NCBI GenBank assembly: GCA_031372145.1
Contig: JANMKR010000001.1
Location: 1-16,206 of the forward strand
Direction of reading: 5' to 3'
Length of the DNA: 16,206 nucleotides
From: CALMEC01 sp031372145
GTDB lineage: Bacteria; Actinomycetota; Thermoleophilia; Miltoncostaeales; Miltoncostaeaceae
In this document: positions 9,504-16,206 of the stretch, one piece after another
How positions within the stretch are numbered: the stretch's first letter is position 1
How the letters are laid out: each line of letters opens with the position of its first letter
Notes under the pieces: model-generated
Told to the model about the DNA's origin: nothing
What the model saw: only the letters and a program-made list of their open reading frames with translations
Database searches by the model: none
Made by a program: the position numbers and the translations under genes

Positions 9504-10463
9504 TCAACGTCCGGTCCTCGGGTCGAGCGCGTCGCGAAGACCGTCGCCCAACAGGTTGAAAGCGAGAACCGTGAGCATGAGAAAAATGCCGGGGAAGAGC
9601 CAGAACCACCACGCCACCCGAAAGATGCCCACGGACTCCGCGAGCATCTTTCCCCATGACGGGGTGTCGCCAGGCACGCCCAACCCCAGGAACGACAGGT
9701 AGGACTCGAACAGCACGCTGGACGGAATCAGCAACGACCCGTAGACGACGATGGGCGCCATCAGGTTGGGCAAAAGCTCCCGAACCATGATCGTGCGCTC
9801 CTTCGCCCCGAGCGCTCGGGCCGCCTCGATGAACTCCTTCTCGCGAAGCGAGAGGGTTGCACCACGCACGAGGCGCGCCGGTGTCGGCCACGAGAACAAC
9901 GCGATGATGACAATGACGAGCGTCAACCCCGGTTTGAGGTGGCCACCGAGACAGCCCTGCTCGGAGGTGGAACACGCGGCAACGATGCCGATTGCGAAGA
10001 TCACCAGTGGGAGCGCAAGAAACACGTCACCCACCCGCGAGATCAGCGTGTCGACCCAACCGCCCAGGTAGCCGGCGAGCACTCCGACAACCACGCCAAT
10101 GGTGAGCGCGATGCCGGAGGCCACAATCCCGACGATGAGCGAGACACGAGCACCGTACGCGAGCCGCACGAGCACATCGCGTCCTGCGTCGTCAGCGCCT
10201 AAGAAGAACGAACCGTTCGGCCCCTTGGGCAGTCCGAACGAATCCTTCATTGAGGTGAACGTCTCGTTGGGTCCGTGACCGGTCAGCGACGCGAACAGCG
10301 GCGCGATGAACGCCAGCACCACCATGAACACGATGATCCCCAGACCGAAGAACGCGAGCCGGTCTTGTTTGAACCGCGCCCAGAACAACTGCCACGGGCT
10401 GCGGCCTTGGATGGGGGCATCGCCGGAGATGACTGGTGGAGCGTCCGGAGCCAGCGTGCTCAC
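9504..10463 (-). CDS. Peptide-type ABC importer, permease (OppC/DppC type)
   Basis: The 319-residue product has an N-terminal cytoplasmic tail, then SPWQLFWARFKQDRLAFFGL and a first membrane helix typical of the OppC_N domain. FLGADDAGRDVLVRLAYGAR and a BPD_transp_1 domain with about five helices follow. The coupling loop reads EFIEAARALGAKERTIMVRE, and the C-terminus LLGDGLRDALDPRTGR is family-typical. I chose the GTG at 10463-10461 because GGAG lies 6 bases upstream; a TTG at 10490 in the same frame would add nine residues and has no ribosome site. It is the first gene of the importer operon, 140 bases after the P1 peptidase and 19 bases before the binding-protein gene. Confidence 0.92.
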   Translation of the reverse strand: MSTLAPDAPPVISGDAPIQGRSPWQLFWARFKQDRLAFFGLGIIVFMVVLAFIAPLFASLTGHGPNETFTSMKDSFGLPKGPNGSFFLGADDAGRDVLVRLAYGARVSLIVGIVASGIALTIGVVVGVLAGYLGGWVDTLISRVGDVFLALPLVIFAIGIVAACSTSEQGCLGGHLKPGLTLVIVIIALFSWPTPARLVRGATLSLREKEFIEAARALGAKERTIMVRELLPNLMAPIVVYGSLLIPSSVLFESYLSFLGLGVPGDTPSWGKMLAESVGIFRVAWWFWLFPGIFLMLTVLAFNLLGDGLRDALDPRTGR

Positions 10464-10504
10464 CGGAACTCCAGTTGATTGGACCCACAAGCCATAGTCG
10501 CGAC

Positions 10505-10532
10505 AATCTACTCCTCCACAGGGAAATCCAAG
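10505..10532 (-). promoter_or_regulatory. Candidate promoter for the ABC importer operon
   Basis: On the minus strand, CTTGGA (10527-10532) and TAGATT (10505-10510) are separated by 16 bases, a fair -35/-10 pair. Transcription would start about 35-40 bases before the GTG of the first permease gene, leaving room for its GGAG ribosome site. It lies after the hairpin that follows the peptidase gene. The match is modest. Confidence 0.3.
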
Positions 10533-10554
10533 GTCCAGCCCGAAGTTCGCAACC

Positions 10555-10587
10555 CCGTTGCATCGGACCTTCCGGTCCGCTCAACGG
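10555..10587 (-). terminator. Two-part hairpin after the P1 peptidase gene
   Basis: An inner stem CGGACC-TTCC-GGTCCG (10564-10579) is enclosed by CCGTTG (10555-10560) and CAACGG (10582-10587), giving 12 base pairs with a small internal loop. It begins 16 bases past the peptidase stop, a normal position for a terminator. No T-run follows on the minus strand, so it may be a U-less terminator, an RNA-stabilising hairpin or a partial attenuator ahead of the importer operon. Confidence 0.45.
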
Positions 10588-10603
10588 CCCCGGTAGGAGC
10601 CCC

Positions 10604-11578
10604 TTAGCCGGCACTCGCCGATCGGGCGTGACCGGGCGGGACACCGCGTACTGCGGTTGCCGCCCGAACTCCCAACCGTACGGCCGCCGCCGCGAGCTCC
10701 GCCGCGATCACCCCGCACACGAACGACGTCGAATCCCGATCGCCCGTGGCGATGCAGAACACCGCATCGCCGTCGAGCGGGGTGTTGAACGGCGAGACCG
10801 CCCGGGCAAGTCCCGTCTGGGCCATCCGCGCAACCTGGCCCGCCTCCGTCTTGGTCAGGCGGGCGTCGGTCGCGACGCAGAGGAGCGTCGTGTGCTGACC
10901 GGCGTCCAAGCGGGGATGCTCCGGCGCTGCGACGAGCACGTGTCGCGACGCATTGAGAAACCCGGCGTCGGCGTCCCAGACTCCTGCGATCACATCACCC
11001 CGCTCGCCGAGGACGTCACCGAACGCGTTGACCACCGCCAGCGCGGCCACCGTCGTTCCGTCCGGCAAGGTCGCGCTTGCCGCCCCCACCCCTCCCTTGC
11101 ACCAGCCTTTGCGACCGTTGAGCTTGCCCACGGTCGCACCGGTGCCCGCTCCGACACTGCCCACCCCGTGTGGTGCGGTCGATGCTGCGACACAGGCGGC
11201 GTAGCCGTCGTCAGGACCAGGTCGCCTGGCGTTGTCGGTGATGCCCAGGTCATAGATGACCGCCGCCGGTACCACCGGGACACGAGCAGCTCCGGCGTCG
11301 ATCCCGAGGCCCTGCTCCTCGCACCAGCGCATCACGCCGTCAGCCGCCGCCAAGCCGAATGCCGAGCCGCCGGTCAACAGCAACGCCGTGATCTCGCGGT
11401 CGCCGGCCAGCGGCGCGAGCAGCTCGAGTTCCCTGGTGCTCGCGCCACCACCGCGGACATCGACCGCCCCGATCGACCCGGGTGGCGGAATGATGACCGT
11501 ACAACCCGTGCCGGCATCGGCGTCGGTCCAATGGCCGACGCGGACCCCGGGGACGTCGGTCAGTCGACCGGCTGGCAT
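10604..11578 (-). CDS. P1 (DmpA/NylC) family N-terminal-nucleophile peptidase
   Basis: The 324-residue product begins MPAGRLTDVPGVRVGHWTDA, the usual opening of P1-family proteins. Family blocks include LTGGSAFGLAAADGVMRWCE, GSVGAGTGATVGKLNGRKG and LLCVATDARLTKTEAGQVAR. The family comprises beta-aminopeptidases, L-aminopeptidase D-amidase/esterase (DmpA) and nylon-oligomer hydrolase (NylC). These are cytoplasmic enzymes that cut themselves before a Ser or Thr, which becomes the nucleophile. The likely cut here is H229-T230 in the string GQHTTLL; relatives usually have Asn before the Thr, so the His is odd. No signal peptide is seen. The ATG at 11578 lies inside fpg (19-base overlap) with no clear ribosome site, implying coupled translation. 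The substrate is unknown; the importer downstream makes peptides plausible. Confidence 0.88.
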   Translation of the reverse strand: MPAGRLTDVPGVRVGHWTDADAGTGCTVIIPPPGSIGAVDVRGGGASTRELELLAPLAGDREITALLLTGGSAFGLAAADGVMRWCEEQGLGIDAGAARVPVVPAAVIYDLGITDNARRPGPDDGYAACVAASTAPHGVGSVGAGTGATVGKLNGRKGWCKGGVGAASATLPDGTTVAALAVVNAFGDVLGERGDVIAGVWDADAGFLNASRHVLVAAPEHPRLDAGQHTTLLCVATDARLTKTEAGQVARMAQTGLARAVSPFNTPLDGDAVFCIATGDRDSTSFVCGVIAAELAAAAVRLGVRAATAVRGVPPGHARSASAG

Positions 11579-12396
11579 GTCGGGCAGAAGTAGGTGCCAC
11601 GTCCGGCGACGCGGCTCTTGACGATGGTCGTCCCACACGTGGGACACGGGTCGCCCTCGTGGAGATGGACCCGCAACATGTCCTGCATCGCCCCCGCTTT
11701 GCCAATCGTGTCGCGGTAGCGGTCGATCGACGCCCCGCCGGAGCGGATGCCGACGCGAAGGCGGTCGCGAATCGCATCACGCAGCGCCGCGACCTCGGCG
11801 CCGTCCAGGGAACCGGCACGACGCGTCGGATGGACGCCGGCCTGAAACAGCGCCTCATCCGCATAGATGTTGCCGACACCTGCGATCAGGCGTTGGTCCA
11901 GGATCGAGGCTTTGATCGGCGCCGTCCGCCCGACCAGAAGGTTGCCGAGATGTGCTGCGGTGAACCGACGCTCCAGGGGTTCGACGCCGAGTCGGGCGTT
12001 CCAATATCCCTCGGGGTCCGGGTGATCAGCCGGCACGATCCACACCCGCCCGAACCTGCGGGTATCCGAGAAGTCCAGCGTACCGCCGTCGTCCAACTCA
12101 AACCGCGCCCGCCGGTGGGCATCGGCCGGAGCCTCGCCTGAGGGGCTGTGGTGCAGACGCCCGGTCATCCGTAGGTGCATCGCGAGCGTGGCGCCCGAGC
12201 CGAGTGCGAGCAACAGGTACTTCCCCCTCCGGTTCGCCTGCGCGATCCGCTGCCCCTCGACCTCCCGCCGGATGCGGTTGGGGCTATTGGGCGACACCAG
12301 GAGGGGGTCCCGGATGCGGAGTTTGGTGATGGTGCGCCCCACGGCAACCGTGACGAGTTGTCGGCGGATCGTCTCGACCTCCGGCAGTTCAGGCAC
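11560..12396 (-). CDS. mutM: Formamidopyrimidine-DNA glycosylase (Fpg/MutM)
   Basis: The 278-residue product excises 8-oxoguanine and ring-opened purines and nicks the abasic site. Key parts are all present: PELPEVETI directly after the initiator, giving catalytic Pro2 and Glu3; Lys59 in RRGKYLLL; the helix-two-turn-helix GVGNIYADEALF; and a C-terminal zinc finger with Cys251, Cys254, Cys271 and Cys274 around the finger Arg266 (GRGTYFCPTCQ). The start must be the GTG at 12396-12394, because Pro2 has to become N-terminal after Met removal; a GAGG lies 9 bases upstream. The start overlaps the deoA stop by 8 bases, and the 3' end overlaps the peptidase start by 19. The open frame upstream only shadows deoA. 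The enzyme should be active. Confidence 0.96.
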   Translation of the reverse strand: MPELPEVETIRRQLVTVAVGRTITKLRIRDPLLVSPNSPNRIRREVEGQRIAQANRRGKYLLLALGSGATLAMHLRMTGRLHHSPSGEAPADAHRRARFELDDGGTLDFSDTRRFGRVWIVPADHPDPEGYWNARLGVEPLERRFTAAHLGNLLVGRTAPIKASILDQRLIAGVGNIYADEALFQAGVHPTRRAGSLDGAEVAALRDAIRDRLRVGIRSGGASIDRYRDTIGKAGAMQDMLRVHLHEGDPCPTCGTTIVKSRVAGRGTYFCPTCQPVD

Positions 12397-13705
12397 CCGA
12401 GAATTCCTCGATGACCAACGCAGCCGGGGTGACCGGCGTGTCGGTGATCCCGCACGCGTCACGGACGATCTGCACAGCACGCTCACCGACCTCGGCGTCG
12501 CGGCAGTGCACCACGGCCATCGGCGCGCCGCTCGTGACGGCGTCGCCGATCTTGGCGTTGAGCTCGATGCCGACGGCCGGGTCCACGTGCTGTGCCGGGT
12601 GCAGACGTCCGGCGCCCAGCCAGCGCGCCGCCTCACCCACCTGCCGGGCATCGAGCCGGTTGACGTATCCGTCGCCGGGCGCGGGCACATCCAGCGTGAT
12701 CGGCGCCGCCGGCAGGCGTGACCTGTCCGTCCACACCGCGGGATCGCCGCCCTGGGCCTCGACCCACCGCTCGGCCATCCGCAGCGCCGCCCCCGAGACC
12801 AGCGCTTCGGCCGCCGCCGCCGCTCCCTCGCCCGCCGGCGCGACGCCTGCGGCTTCGGCCAGGGACCCGGTGATGCGGATCGACAATTCGCGCAGGTCGT
12901 CAGCCCCACCACCGCGCAGAACCTCGGCCGCGCCCACGACCTCGAGCGCGTTGCCCACCATGTTGCCGAGCGGCTCTTCCATGCGGCTGATGATGTACCG
13001 CACGGCGCGGCCCCAGGGCGCACCCAGGGCGACCATCATCTTGGCGGCCTCGCGCGCCGAATCGACATCGTCGAAGAACGCCCCCGAGCCGGCCTTGACG
13101 TCCAGGACGATCGCCTGCGCGCCGCCCGCGATCTTCTTGCTCATGATGGAGCTTGCGATCAGCGACGGGTTCTGAACGGTCGCGGTCTGATCGCGCAACG
13201 CATAGAGGCGCTTGTCGGCGGGCACCAGCCGCTCGGATGCCCCGACGACGACCACGCCCACATCGCGCAGTTGACGAACGAACTCGGTCAACTCCAGGTC
13301 GACCCGCATGCCGGGGATCGACTCGAGCTTGTCGAGCGTGCCGCCTGTGTGGCCCAACCCACGCCCGCTCATCTTGGCCACCTTGACGCCGAGTGCCGCC
13401 GACAACGGGGCGACGACCAAGCTGATCGAGTCTCCCACGCCGCCGGTCGAGTGCTTGTCGCCCGTCGGCCCGAACTTGCCGAGCTCCAGCCGATCTCCCG
13501 ACGCGATCATCGCGGCCGTCAGGGCCTGCGTCGCGGGCATGTCGAGCCCCCGGATGCACACCGCCATGCACCACGCCGCCATCTGCGGATCACCGATGAC
13601 GTCGTCCAACCATGCCTGTACAAAGGCGCTCACGCTCTCAGGGTCCACCGGCGATCCCCGACGGGTGCGCTCCAGCAGTTCGAGTGGGGCGAGGGCCGCG
13701 ACCAT
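12389..13705 (-). CDS. deoA: Thymidine / pyrimidine-nucleoside phosphorylase
   Basis: The 438-residue product uses phosphate to split thymidine, or related pyrimidine nucleosides, into base and deoxyribose 1-phosphate. It has GDKHSTGGVGDSISL around residues 82-96 and the family signature SGRGLGHTGGTLDKLE at 113-128. Residues His85, Arg171, Ser186 and Lys190 match the substrate-binding positions of the E. coli enzyme in number and context (YALRDQTATVQNPSLIASS, then SKK). Strict thymidine or broader pyrimidine use cannot be told apart from this. The ATG at 13705 gives the normal length; the frame continues upstream only as a shadow of the divergent gene. TATCCT lies 8 bases before the ATG and no ribosome site is seen, so the deoA-fpg-peptidase transcript is probably leaderless. 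Confidence 0.95.
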   Translation of the reverse strand: MVAALAPLELLERTRRGSPVDPESVSAFVQAWLDDVIGDPQMAAWCMAVCIRGLDMPATQALTAAMIASGDRLELGKFGPTGDKHSTGGVGDSISLVVAPLSAALGVKVAKMSGRGLGHTGGTLDKLESIPGMRVDLELTEFVRQLRDVGVVVVGASERLVPADKRLYALRDQTATVQNPSLIASSIMSKKIAGGAQAIVLDVKAGSGAFFDDVDSAREAAKMMVALGAPWGRAVRYIISRMEEPLGNMVGNALEVVGAAEVLRGGGADDLRELSIRITGSLAEAAGVAPAGEGAAAAAEALVSGAALRMAERWVEAQGGDPAVWTDRSRLPAAPITLDVPAPGDGYVNRLDARQVGEAARWLGAGRLHPAQHVDPAVGIELNAKIGDAVTSGAPMAVVHCRDAEVGERAVQIVRDACGITDTPVTPAALVIEEFSGA

Positions 13706-13713
13706 TGCGCGAC

Positions 13714-13719
13714 AGGATA
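13714..13719 (-). promoter_or_regulatory. Candidate -10 box for deoA-fpg-peptidase (leaderless type)
   Basis: TATCCT on the minus strand fits TANNNT and ends 8 bases before the deoA ATG. No -35 hexamer is evident and no Shine-Dalgarno sequence separates it from the gene. Confidence 0.5.
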
Positions 13720-13734
13720 GTGGTCGCAGTGCCT

Positions 13735-13748
13735 CCTCTCGTAAGAGG
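13735..13748. promoter_or_regulatory. Dyad centred between divergent deoA and PDZ-TPR promoters
   Basis: CCTCT-CGTA-AGAGG is a 5-bp inverted repeat with a 4-base centre. It lies 15 bases from the deoA -10 box and 16 bases from the -10 box of the divergent gene, so it covers the -35 region of both. One protein bound here could control both transcripts. The arms are short. Confidence 0.35.
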
Positions 13749-13764
13749 CGCCACGAAAGATTGG

Positions 13765-13770
13765 TACGCT
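13765..13770 (+). promoter_or_regulatory. Candidate -10 box for the secreted PDZ-TPR gene (leaderless type)
   Basis: TACGCT fits TANNNT and ends 8 bases before the ATG at 13779. No ribosome site lies between them and no clear -35 hexamer is visible. Confidence 0.5.
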
Positions 13771-13778
13771 TCCCGCGC

Positions 13779-15146
13779 ATGCAGATGCGACGAGCATTGG
13801 GAGTCGCGATCGTCGGCGCGGCCCTCTTCACGGTGGTGGCCGCCGCCGCGCCCGCGCCGACCGCGACAGCGCCCACGACCACTGGGGGCACGCCGGCGCC
13901 GCCTCCGCCGCCCGTCCCGCGCGTCGCCAAGGTGATCGCACCGACGTCGGTCGTTGCGCGCCAGGGGCACGCGCGGTTCCTGGTGGGTCTTCGCACGATC
14001 ACCGAAGCACGGGTCATCATCCGGGTCGTCTCGGTCCGCACGGGCCGTGTCGTCAAGACGGCCAAGACCACGGGACGGCACGCCCCCGGCCGGGTCTGGC
14101 TGCTGATCGACGCCAACAACGATCGCGGTTTCCAACTTCGCGCCGGCCGCTACACGCTCGAGATCTTTGCGGTCGACGCCACGAAACGTCGCTCCAACGT
14201 CATCACGCGCCGGTTCCGCCTGACGCTGCGTGCGCCGCGAGGTGTGTTGCACACCTACACCGTGCCAACGTGGCCGTCGATCATCGGGGGGATTGCGACG
14301 GTGCCGGGCGGCCAGATCGTCGCCGCCGTCGGCCCGGGAACCGCCGCCGCAACCGCCGGCATCCAGCGCGGCGACGTGATCCGCATGGTCAACGGCGTCA
14401 ACGTGGACGCGCGGGGATCGTGGTTCGTCGCGATGCGCCAGCTGCCTGCAAACGTGGCGATCCCGATCGAGGTCGATCGCGCCGACGTGCGCCAGACCAT
14501 CCAATACACGGCCCCGCCGGACTGGACGACGCCGCCGAACTACCAGCCTGCGCTGGCGGAGGCCGTGACGACCGCGCCGACGATTCGGGCGTACCAGTAC
14601 GCCCGTGTCCGGGAGCGACTCGATGCCCGCGACACCGCCGGCGCCAAGAGTCTGTACACCGCCTGGGTCGCGACGGAGAAGGCGAGTGCCCCCGGCGAGC
14701 TGCTGTCTGGAGCGATCTTCTCGGCCGAGGGCACGCAGCCCAGTGCCGCCGGTGCATACAATCGTGCGCTGACCGCCGATCCCACGATGGCGGCCGCATC
14801 GTTCCAGCAGGGTTTGGCGCGGACCGCCAACGCCCAGAACGACCGGGCGATCCTGGCGTTCGAGAAGGCTCGGACACTCGATCCGACCGATGCGATCGCC
14901 GCGACGTTTCACGCCTACGCGCTGCTGACCGCAAACCAGTTCGAGGCTGCGCTGGCCGCAGCTGATGCCGCGATCGCCTTGGATGCACGTTACGAAGAAG
15001 CGCGCATCGCCCGCGGCGTCGCGTTGATCGGATTGACGCGGAGCGCCGAGGGCGTCGCCGACATCAAGCGCGGCCTGCTGCTGTTGGCCGACCCGCTGCG
15101 TGCCCAGCAGATCATCACCTCGAGCCTCGAGCCCAACACGCCCTGA
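13779..15146 (+). CDS. Secreted beta-sandwich / PDZ / TPR protein, function unknown
   Basis: The 455-residue product has no name I can assign. It opens MQMRRALGVAIVGAALF and continues into an alanine-rich stretch, a Sec-type signal with likely cleavage near residues 22-26. A Pro/Thr/Ala-rich linker runs to about residue 48. Residues 52-150 look like an Ig- or FlgD-like beta-sandwich (LRAGRYTLEIFAVDATKRRS near its end). A PDZ domain covers about 165-250, with AAATAGIQRGDVIRMVNGV at its core. About four TPR-like helical pairs follow from roughly 275 to 450 (for example AILAFEKARTLDP). No cysteine is present and no protease catalytic domain is attached. It likely acts outside the membrane as a scaffold or binding protein. 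ATG 13779 was chosen for its -10 spacing; ATG 13785 is an alternative. It is divergent from deoA. Confidence 0.8.
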   Translation: MQMRRALGVAIVGAALFTVVAAAAPAPTATAPTTTGGTPAPPPPPVPRVAKVIAPTSVVARQGHARFLVGLRTITEARVIIRVVSVRTGRVVKTAKTTGRHAPGRVWLLIDANNDRGFQLRAGRYTLEIFAVDATKRRSNVITRRFRLTLRAPRGVLHTYTVPTWPSIIGGIATVPGGQIVAAVGPGTAAATAGIQRGDVIRMVNGVNVDARGSWFVAMRQLPANVAIPIEVDRADVRQTIQYTAPPDWTTPPNYQPALAEAVTTAPTIRAYQYARVRERLDARDTAGAKSLYTAWVATEKASAPGELLSGAIFSAEGTQPSAAGAYNRALTADPTMAAASFQQGLARTANAQNDRAILAFEKARTLDPTDAIAATFHAYALLTANQFEAALAAADAAIALDARYEEARIARGVALIGLTRSAEGVADIKRGLLLLADPLRAQQIITSSLEPNTP

Positions 15147-15173
15147 CGCGTGGGCGCCTCGTCAACGGTGACG

Positions 15174-15470
15174 CTAGCGGGAGACCGGCGGGCCGATCTC
15201 CTCGGTCATGTCGGTCGGACGGGTGCGGCGCCGGCTCGGCGGCGGACGACGATTGCGTGGCTCGCCACCGCCGACAAAGAGCACTGATGCGATGCCGATG
15301 ATCAGACCGACCCAGAACCACCATTTGCCGATCCAGCTCTCCAGCGCAAGCCACAGCAACAGCACGCCGATGAAGCCAACCAGGGCCATCAGGCGCTGAC
15401 GGACCGGGGCGAGGTGCACGACCCAAGGACCGGCGATCGCGACGAACAGGAGCAGGACCGACTGAAGCAT
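15174..15470 (-). CDS. Small three-helix membrane protein, function unknown
   Basis: The 98-residue product has three hydrophobic segments at about 2-20, 27-45 and 50-67. A Pro/Arg-rich cytoplasmic-looking tail follows (RRPPPSRRRTRPTD) and ends EEIGPPVSR. The second and third segments are rich in Trp (WLALESWIGKWWFWVG). I do not recognise the family. A longer frame starts at 15506, but the ATG at 15470 lies 7 bases after TACGAT, matching the leaderless pattern of this window, so I prefer it. It is convergent with the PDZ-TPR gene (27-base gap) and divergent from the DUF429 gene. The clear membrane topology and promoter argue that it is real. Confidence 0.65.
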   Translation of the reverse strand: MLQSVLLLFVAIAGPWVVHLAPVRQRLMALVGFIGVLLLWLALESWIGKWWFWVGLIIGIASVLFVGGGEPRNRRPPPSRRRTRPTDMTEEIGPPVSR

Positions 15471-15477
15471 TCCAGGG

Positions 15478-15483
15478 ATCGTA
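15478..15483 (-). promoter_or_regulatory. Candidate -10 box for the small membrane protein gene
   Basis: TACGAT on the minus strand fits TANNNT and ends 7 bases before the ATG at 15470. It supports that ATG over the longer frame starting at 15506, which would place the box inside the gene. Confidence 0.45.
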
Positions 15484-15509
15484 CTCGCGAACCTCGGGGG
15501 ACGCACGGT

Positions 15510-15515
15510 TAGTCT
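15510..15515 (+). promoter_or_regulatory. Candidate -10 box for the DUF429 gene (leaderless type)
   Basis: TAGTCT fits TANNNT and ends 8 bases before the ATG at 15524. No ribosome site is seen in the 8 bases between. Confidence 0.45.
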
Positions 15516-15523
15516 GATTCGTC

Positions 15524-16206
15524 ATGCGCACCGTCGGACTTCATCTGCTTCAGTCGATCGACCTGGTCGACACACCACGACGCTCGGTCGTGGTCGAATT
15601 GGATTCCGCCGGGACGGTCGCGCGGGTGGTTCACGCCTCGACGACGGCCCAGATCGTGGAGGGGATCGGCCCTGAACCCGCGCTGATCGTCGTCGACGCG
15701 CCGCTGGTGGTACCCAACGCAGGCGGCCAACGCGACGTCGAACGGATCCTGGCGTGGTGTGATGTCCCGGCATTTCCGGTCTCATGCGGACGACTTGCCA
15801 GAGTCCATGGTGGGATGCGAGGTGTGGGACTGGCCGCGGACCTCCCTGCGGAAATCACCGCCATCGAGACGCATCTCGATCTGGTGCTGCGGCTCCTGAT
15901 GTGGGAGGACGGCGGCGGTGGTGCAACGATCGACTTGGCGGACTATCGGGCTCAGTGGCTCGGGCTCCGCGCACCCACCTATCGTCCCAAGGGCCCCGGT
16001 CGCGCGAATCCCGCCGGCGTCGTGGCCGTCGCGGAGATACTCGCCCGTCATGTCGACCTTGCCGGCTGGACGCCGACCGCACCGGACGACGACTGGGGGC
16101 CGATCCGGGACGCGGCGATCCTCGATGCGACCGTCTGCGCGTACGTCGCCCACCGTGCGATCCACACACCTCAGGCGGCGCTGACCATCGCCACGCCGTC
16201 GCGGGG
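15524..16206 (+). CDS. DUF429 family protein (predicted RNase H-fold nuclease), 3' end outside window
   Basis: The frame stays open for 227 codons to the window edge with no stop. The product begins MRTVGLHLLQSIDLVDTPRR. An acidic strand motif IVVDAP lies at residues 55-60, followed by QRDVERILAWCDVPAFPVS at 69-87 and AIETHLDLVLRLL at 113-125. A later stretch runs YRPKGPGRANPAG and DAAILDATVCAYVAHRA. This order of an Asp-Ala-Pro strand, an Arg-Asp helix and an Ile-Glu-Thr element resembles DUF429, often predicted to be RNase H-like nucleases; no reaction is established for this protein. The ATG at 15524 has TAGTCT 8 bases upstream and gives a family-like N-terminus. It is divergent from the small membrane protein gene with a 53-base spacer. 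The assignment rests on motif recall, not a profile search. Confidence 0.7.
   Translation, partial: MRTVGLHLLQSIDLVDTPRRSVVVELDSAGTVARVVHASTTAQIVEGIGPEPALIVVDAPLVVPNAGGQRDVERILAWCDVPAFPVSCGRLARVHGGMRGVGLAADLPAEITAIETHLDLVLRLLMWEDGGGGATIDLADYRAQWLGLRAPTYRPKGPGRANPAGVVAVAEILARHVDLAGWTPTAPDDDWGPIRDAAILDATVCAYVAHRAIHTPQAALTIATPSR

Noticed and set aside
10436..11593. 385-codon plus-strand frame opposite the P1 peptidase gene
   Set aside because: It is a reverse-frame shadow; the minus strand carries the family motifs and operon overlaps.
13638..14912. 424-codon minus-strand frame opposite the PDZ-TPR gene
   Set aside because: It is Arg/Gly/Asp-rich with no domain, spans the divergent promoter region, and conflicts with both flanking genes.
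15160..15173. CGTCA-ACGG-TGACG dyad between the convergent PDZ-TPR and membrane-protein genes
   Set aside because: Only 5 bp of stem with no T-run on either strand, so it is too weak to call a terminator.

Overview
The window looks like a stretch of chromosome from a GC-rich actinobacterium. The coding is dense, GC is roughly two-thirds in most blocks, GTG and TTG starts are common, and several genes have a -10-like box 6-8 bases before the start codon with no Shine-Dalgarno sequence. A two-subunit (alpha2beta2) glycyl-tRNA synthetase beside recO and a pyruvate phosphate dikinase gene would fit a deep-branching class such as Thermoleophilia, but that placement is inference. No rRNA, tRNA, CRISPR array, insertion sequence, phage gene or attachment site was found. 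The longest gene-free stretch is about 250 bases.

Layout. (1) 1-4183, minus strand: recO, a 253-base gap holding a near-perfect 31-base palindrome, then the overlapping genes glyQ, glyS and the first 58 codons of ppdK. (2) 4254-4511, plus strand: a small glutaredoxin, divergent from recO and convergent with the next operon, with a hairpin where the two 3' ends meet. (3) 4521-10463, minus strand: a five-gene peptide-type ABC importer in the order permease (C), lipoprotein binding protein (A), permease (B), ATPase (D), ATPase (F). (4) 10604-13705, minus strand: thymidine phosphorylase (deoA), formamidopyrimidine-DNA glycosylase (fpg) and a P1/DmpA-family aminopeptidase, each overlapping the next. 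(5) 13779-15146, plus strand: a secreted protein with an apparent beta-sandwich region, a PDZ domain and TPR repeats, divergent from deoA. (6) 15174-15470, minus strand: a 98-residue membrane protein. (7) 15524-16206, plus strand: a DUF429-family gene running off the window end.

How they fit together. Region 1 is translation and DNA-repair housekeeping. Regions 3 and 4 run in one direction for about 9.2 kb and could combine peptide import with peptide or amide hydrolysis, nucleoside salvage and oxidised-base repair, although a hairpin and a candidate promoter separate the two blocks. Most of the window is ordinary core genome and no clearly new multi-gene system is visible. The points most worth a second look are the leaderless-promoter pattern, the secreted beta-sandwich-PDZ-TPR protein, the long palindrome before glyQ, a His where Asn is expected at the likely autocleavage site of the P1 peptidase, a calcium-loop-like motif in the binding protein, and two dyads centred between divergent promoters.
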